A stretch of DNA of 9,289 nt, from assembly GCA_002393865.1 (NCBI GenBank), contig DGUD01000147.1, positions 7,462-16,750 of the forward strand, written 5' to 3'. Source of the stretch: Treponema sp. UBA4319 (GTDB lineage: Bacteria > Spirochaetota > Spirochaetia > Treponematales > Treponemataceae). Position numbers and translations under genes: made by a program. The notes beneath the pieces are model-generated. The model saw only the letters and a list, made by a program, of their open reading frames with translations. It ran no database searches and was not told the DNA's origin. This document shows positions 7,302-9,289 of this stretch, piece by piece (the stretch's first letter is position 1; every line of letters begins with the position of its first letter).

Positions 7302-7310
7302 GACAAAAAT

Positions 7311-7334
7311 CGGGGGAAGAGCCTGATTCCCGCG
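7311..7334 (+). other. GC-rich hairpin just after the radical SAM gene
   Basis: CGGGGGAA can pair with TTCCCGCG around an 8-base loop, with one G-G mismatch. It begins 9 bases after the stop codon. No T run follows, so it is not a classic intrinsic terminator. It may slow exonucleases or contribute to termination of the glycan operon. Confidence 0.35.
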
Positions 7335-7428
7335 GAGCTGCCGCACAAGGAAAGCAAATTTAGCAGGGGCTTTCCCGCGCCCCCGGCAGATTGCAGGCGC
7401 AGGCAAAAAAGGCGCATGCCACAGCGCA

Positions 7429-7453
7429 GCGGGGGGAGATTGAGCCTCCCCGC
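7429..7453 (+). other. GC-rich hairpin in the intergenic gap
   Basis: GCGGGGGG (7429-7436) pairs with CTCCCCGC (7446-7453) over 8 positions with one G-T wobble and a 9-base loop. No T run follows. Its arms resemble the GCGGGGG/CCCCCGC hairpin near the window end, so it could be a member of a dispersed intergenic palindrome. Apart from this hairpin, the one at 7311, the promoter and the terminator, the 7302-7609 gap shows no convincing gene. Confidence 0.4.
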
Positions 7454-7487
7454 ACAAATAAAAATGCCGGAAATGCAGGGCGGGCAC

Positions 7488-7517
7488 TTGCACAAGGTTT
7501 TGGCTTTCGGATATACT
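7488..7517 (+). promoter_or_regulatory. Sigma-70-like promoter upstream of the glutamate synthase gene
   Basis: TTGCAC (7488-7493) and TATACT (7512-7517) are separated by 18 bases, close to the consensus TTGACA and TATAAT. Transcription would start near 7524, only a few bases before a long hairpin with a T run. The call rests on consensus matching only. Confidence 0.55.
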
Positions 7518-7529
7518 GGAAGTACAAAC

Positions 7530-7582
7530 AAAGACGTTTGGTTTGACGCAGTTACTGTGCGTGAAGCCAGGCGTCTTTTTTT
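7530..7582 (+). terminator. Long hairpin plus T run: terminator or leader attenuator
   Basis: Arms 7530-7550 and 7558-7578 pair over 21 positions with one G-G mismatch (7545/7563) and three G-T wobbles around a 7-base loop (GTTACTG). Seven T follow (7576-7582, partly shared with the right arm). This is a strong intrinsic terminator shape. It could end transcription from the glycan operon. Because a good promoter lies just upstream, it could also act as an attenuator in the leader of the following gene, or end a short RNA of about 55 bases. Confidence 0.75.
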
Positions 7583-7596
7583 ATTTCAGCGCATGT

Positions 7597-7603
7597 AAGG
7601 GGG
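7597..7603 (+). promoter_or_regulatory. Ribosome binding site for the glutamate synthase small subunit
   Basis: AAGGGGG lies 6 bases before ATG 7610 and supports this start. It lies 15 bases after the T run of the upstream hairpin. Confidence 0.7.
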
Positions 7604-7609
7604 CTTGTT

Positions 7610-9133
7610 ATGAGCACAAGGGCGGTAAAAGGGAACCGGTCGGAAGGGTTCCTGCTCTATACGCGGGCGGAGAATCCCTGCATTCCTCCGCAGGAAAGGA
7701 GAAAGCATTTTAAGGAATTCCATCTGGCGCTCGACGAGGACGAGCGGAGGAACCAGGCATCCCGCTGCATGAACTGCGGCGTGCCGATGTGCCAGTCCGC
7801 AATACGGCTTGCAGGTATGGTAAGCGGATGCCCGCTGCACAACCTGATTCCGGAGTGGAACGACGCGCTTGCGGAAGGACAGCTTGAGATAGCCGTCCAG
7901 CGTCTGCTTGCCACAAGCAGTTTCCCGGAATTTACAGGGCGCGTCTGTCCTGCCCTGTGCGAGAAGGCGTGCAATCTTGGCAGCGAGAACGCCGCCACCA
8001 CAGGCTACAGGGCATTCCAGCCTGTCACCGTGCACGACAACGAGCTGTTCATCATCGAGAAAGCATTTGCGGAAGGCTACATGCAGCCGCGGATTCCCAA
8101 GGTGCGCACGGGCAAAAAAGTCGCAGTGGTAGGCTCCGGACCATCCGGGCTGGCGGTGGCGGACATGCTCAACAGGCGCGGGCATTCCGTTACGGTGTAC
8201 GAACGGGAAGACCGGGCCGGCGGCCTCCTGATGTACGGCATCCCGAACATGAAGCTCGACAAGGCCGTGATAGAGCGCCGCATCCGCCTGATGGAGGCCG
8301 AAGGCGTGCGATTTGAGCTCAATGCGGATGTCGGCAGGGGCGTGGAGGCAAAAAGCCTGGCGGAAGCATACGATGCGGTCGCACTGTGCTGCGGCGCAAA
8401 AAAAGCACGGCAGCTCACGGTTCCCGGCAGCGACGCGCAGGGCGTACTCTTTGCGGTGGATTTTCTGTCGGCTGTTACCAGAAGCCTTGTCGGCTCCGGG
8501 CTGAAGGACGGCGGCTTTGTCTCGCCACAGGACAAGCACGTCATCATCGTGGGCGGAGGCGATACCGGCAACGACTGCACGGGCACCTGCATCCGGCTGG
8601 GAGCGGCGTCAGTAACGCAGCTGGAGATGCTGCCGCGCCCCCCGGAGCAGCGGGCGGCCGACAATCCCTGGCCGCAGTGGCCCAAGGTGCTCAAAACCGA
8701 CTACGGGCAGCAGGAGGCTATCGAAGCCTTTGGGGCGGATCCCCGCGTGTACCAGACGACCATAAAGGAAATCCGCGTCGCGGACGGCCATGTCTGCGGC
8801 GTACAGACGGTACAGGTCGAATTCAAGACGATTGACGGCGCGCGCCGCCTCATAGAGATTCCCGGCAGCGAGCAGGAGCTTCCGTGCGAGCTTATCCTGA
8901 TAGCGGCGGGATTCACCGGCTGCGAGCCGTACACGGCGGAGGCATTTGGTACCAGCATGGGGCAGCGCGGTACCGTCGCGACGGCGCCGGGGCAGTACCA
9001 GACGGACGTAGAAAAAATCTTCTGCGCGGGCGACATGCACCGCGGGCAGTCGCTGGTAGTGTGGGCTATCGCGGAAGGCCGGGAATGCGCCCGCGCGATA
9101 GACAGGTTCCTGATGGGATACACGAATATGTAG
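7610..9133 (+). CDS. gltD: Glutamate synthase (NADPH) small subunit
   Basis: 507 residues, close to the usual length of bacterial GltD/GltB-beta proteins. The N-terminal ferredoxin-like region has cysteines C53, C56, C61 and C74 (RCMNCGVPMCQ ... SGCP), then C113, C117 and C121 (CPALCEKAC), the ligand pattern for two 4Fe-4S clusters. The FAD-binding loop is VVGSGPSG (173-180), the NADPH-binding loop IVGGGDTGNDC (313-323), and the C-terminal FAD motif is FCAGDMHRGQSLVVWAIAEG (471-490). In the usual complex it oxidises NADPH and passes electrons to the large subunit, which makes two glutamates from glutamine and 2-oxoglutarate. The large subunit is not next to it in this window, so it may be encoded elsewhere or beyond the edges, or this copy may serve another partner. 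It ends in TAG at the expected point of the family. The GC-richer codon use differs from the upstream operon, and it probably has its own promoter. Confidence 0.93.
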   Translation: MSTRAVKGNRSEGFLLYTRAENPCIPPQERRKHFKEFHLALDEDERRNQASRCMNCGVPMCQSAIRLAGMVSGCPLHNLIPEWNDALAEGQLEIAVQRLLATSSFPEFTGRVCPALCEKACNLGSENAATTGYRAFQPVTVHDNELFIIEKAFAEGYMQPRIPKVRTGKKVAVVGSGPSGLAVADMLNRRGHSVTVYEREDRAGGLLMYGIPNMKLDKAVIERRIRLMEAEGVRFELNADVGRGVEAKSLAEAYDAVALCCGAKKARQLTVPGSDAQGVLFAVDFLSAVTRSLVGSGLKDGGFVSPQDKHVIIVGGGDTGNDCTGTCIRLGAASVTQLEMLPRPPEQRAADNPWPQWPKVLKTDYGQQEAIEAFGADPRVYQTTIKEIRVADGHVCGVQTVQVEFKTIDGARRLIEIPGSEQELPCELILIAAGFTGCEPYTAEAFGTSMGQRGTVATAPGQYQTDVEKIFCAGDMHRGQSLVVWAIAEGRECARAIDRFLMGYTNM

Positions 9134-9182
9134 GGCAGCTCAAAAAGCAAGCGCCCCTGAACCTGACCCATGCAGCGTAACA

Positions 9183-9218
9183 GCGCCGTCCGGGGGCATG
9201 CTGCGTTCCGGACAGCGC
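9183..9218 (+). other. Interrupted hairpin downstream of gltD
   Basis: GCGC plus GTCCGG (9183-9186, 9188-9193) pairs with CCGGAC plus GCGC (9208-9213, 9215-9218), with one mismatch between the blocks and a 14-base loop. It lies 50 bases after the stop. No T run follows, so it is at most a weak terminator. Confidence 0.4.
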
Positions 9219-9266
9219 CCTTGTGTGCAGGCAGACGAACTGGCGGAAGCAGCGCACGGGGGCGTT

Positions 9267-9283
9267 GCGGGGGTGTCCCCCGC
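9267..9283 (+). repeat. Perfect GC palindrome at the window end
   Basis: GCGGGGG, loop TGT, then CCCCCGC: a 7-base perfect stem with a 3-base loop. A palindrome six bases from the sequence end may be part of a dispersed repeat at which an assembly stopped. The rest of 9134-9289 shows no gene. Confidence 0.45.
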
Positions 9284-9289
9284 TGGGTG

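Noticed and set aside
7416..7598. Small forward open frame of 60 codons in the intergenic gap
   Set aside because: It runs through the promoter and the long terminator hairpin, has no ribosome binding site of note and resembles no known protein.
7586..8539. Reverse-strand open frame of 317 codons over gltD
   Set aside because: It is antisense to a clear gltD with all cofactor motifs and has a His/Cys/Ala-rich composition typical of a shadow frame.

Overview
The window holds the 3' part of a tightly packed glycan or glycoconjugate operon (bases 2-7301, all + strand). A 308-base non-coding gap and one housekeeping-type gene, a glutamate synthase small subunit (7610-9133), follow, and the last 156 bases are non-coding. 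Genes use Shine-Dalgarno starts and both ATG and GTG, so the source is bacterial. No rRNA, tRNA or taxonomic marker is present. A clostridial, selenomonad-like or treponeme-like anaerobe would fit, but the sequence does not decide it. The glycan operon looks less GC-rich by eye than the glutamate synthase gene, as expected for an accessory, possibly transferred, surface-glycan locus beside core metabolism.

Layout of the operon: (1) the 3' part of a VOC/glyoxalase-fold protein resembling methylmalonyl-CoA epimerase, cut by the window start; (2) an FkbH-type HAD-IIIC protein of 593 aa; (3) a small acyl carrier protein of 79 aa; (4) a fusion of a Rossmann-like domain with a GT32-type, DXD-containing glycosyltransferase; (5) a GT2 glycosyltransferase with a C-terminal Rossmann-like domain; (6) a very large protein combining Rossmann-like, radical SAM, two further Rossmann-like segments and a C-terminal MptE-like/DUF115 (Maf-type) domain. 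Every junction lies between an 8-base overlap and a 3-base gap, so the genes should be translationally coupled.

Working model (inference): FkbH loads a three-carbon unit, probably glyceryl from 1,3-bisphosphoglycerate, onto the ACP. The VOC protein may modify the acyl unit, and the glycosyltransferases and Maf-like domain build or attach a sugar chain that could carry it, for example on flagellin, capsule or another surface glycan. What is most unusual is a repeated Rossmann-like module with a glycine-rich loop. It occurs five times across three neighbouring enzymes, each time joined to a different catalytic domain.

The large radical SAM gene has an excellent ribosome binding site and GTG start at 4761, but an amber codon at 4827-4829 interrupts it in frame, inside its first Rossmann loop. 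The rest of the frame is intact. A run of nine G lies near the 3' end of the GT32 gene (3460-3468) and could be a slippage switch. An eleven-G run sits at the very start of the window, where an assembly artefact is equally possible. Upstream of the glutamate synthase gene a good sigma-70-like promoter is followed almost at once by a long hairpin and a T run, which looks like a leader attenuator or a small transcript.
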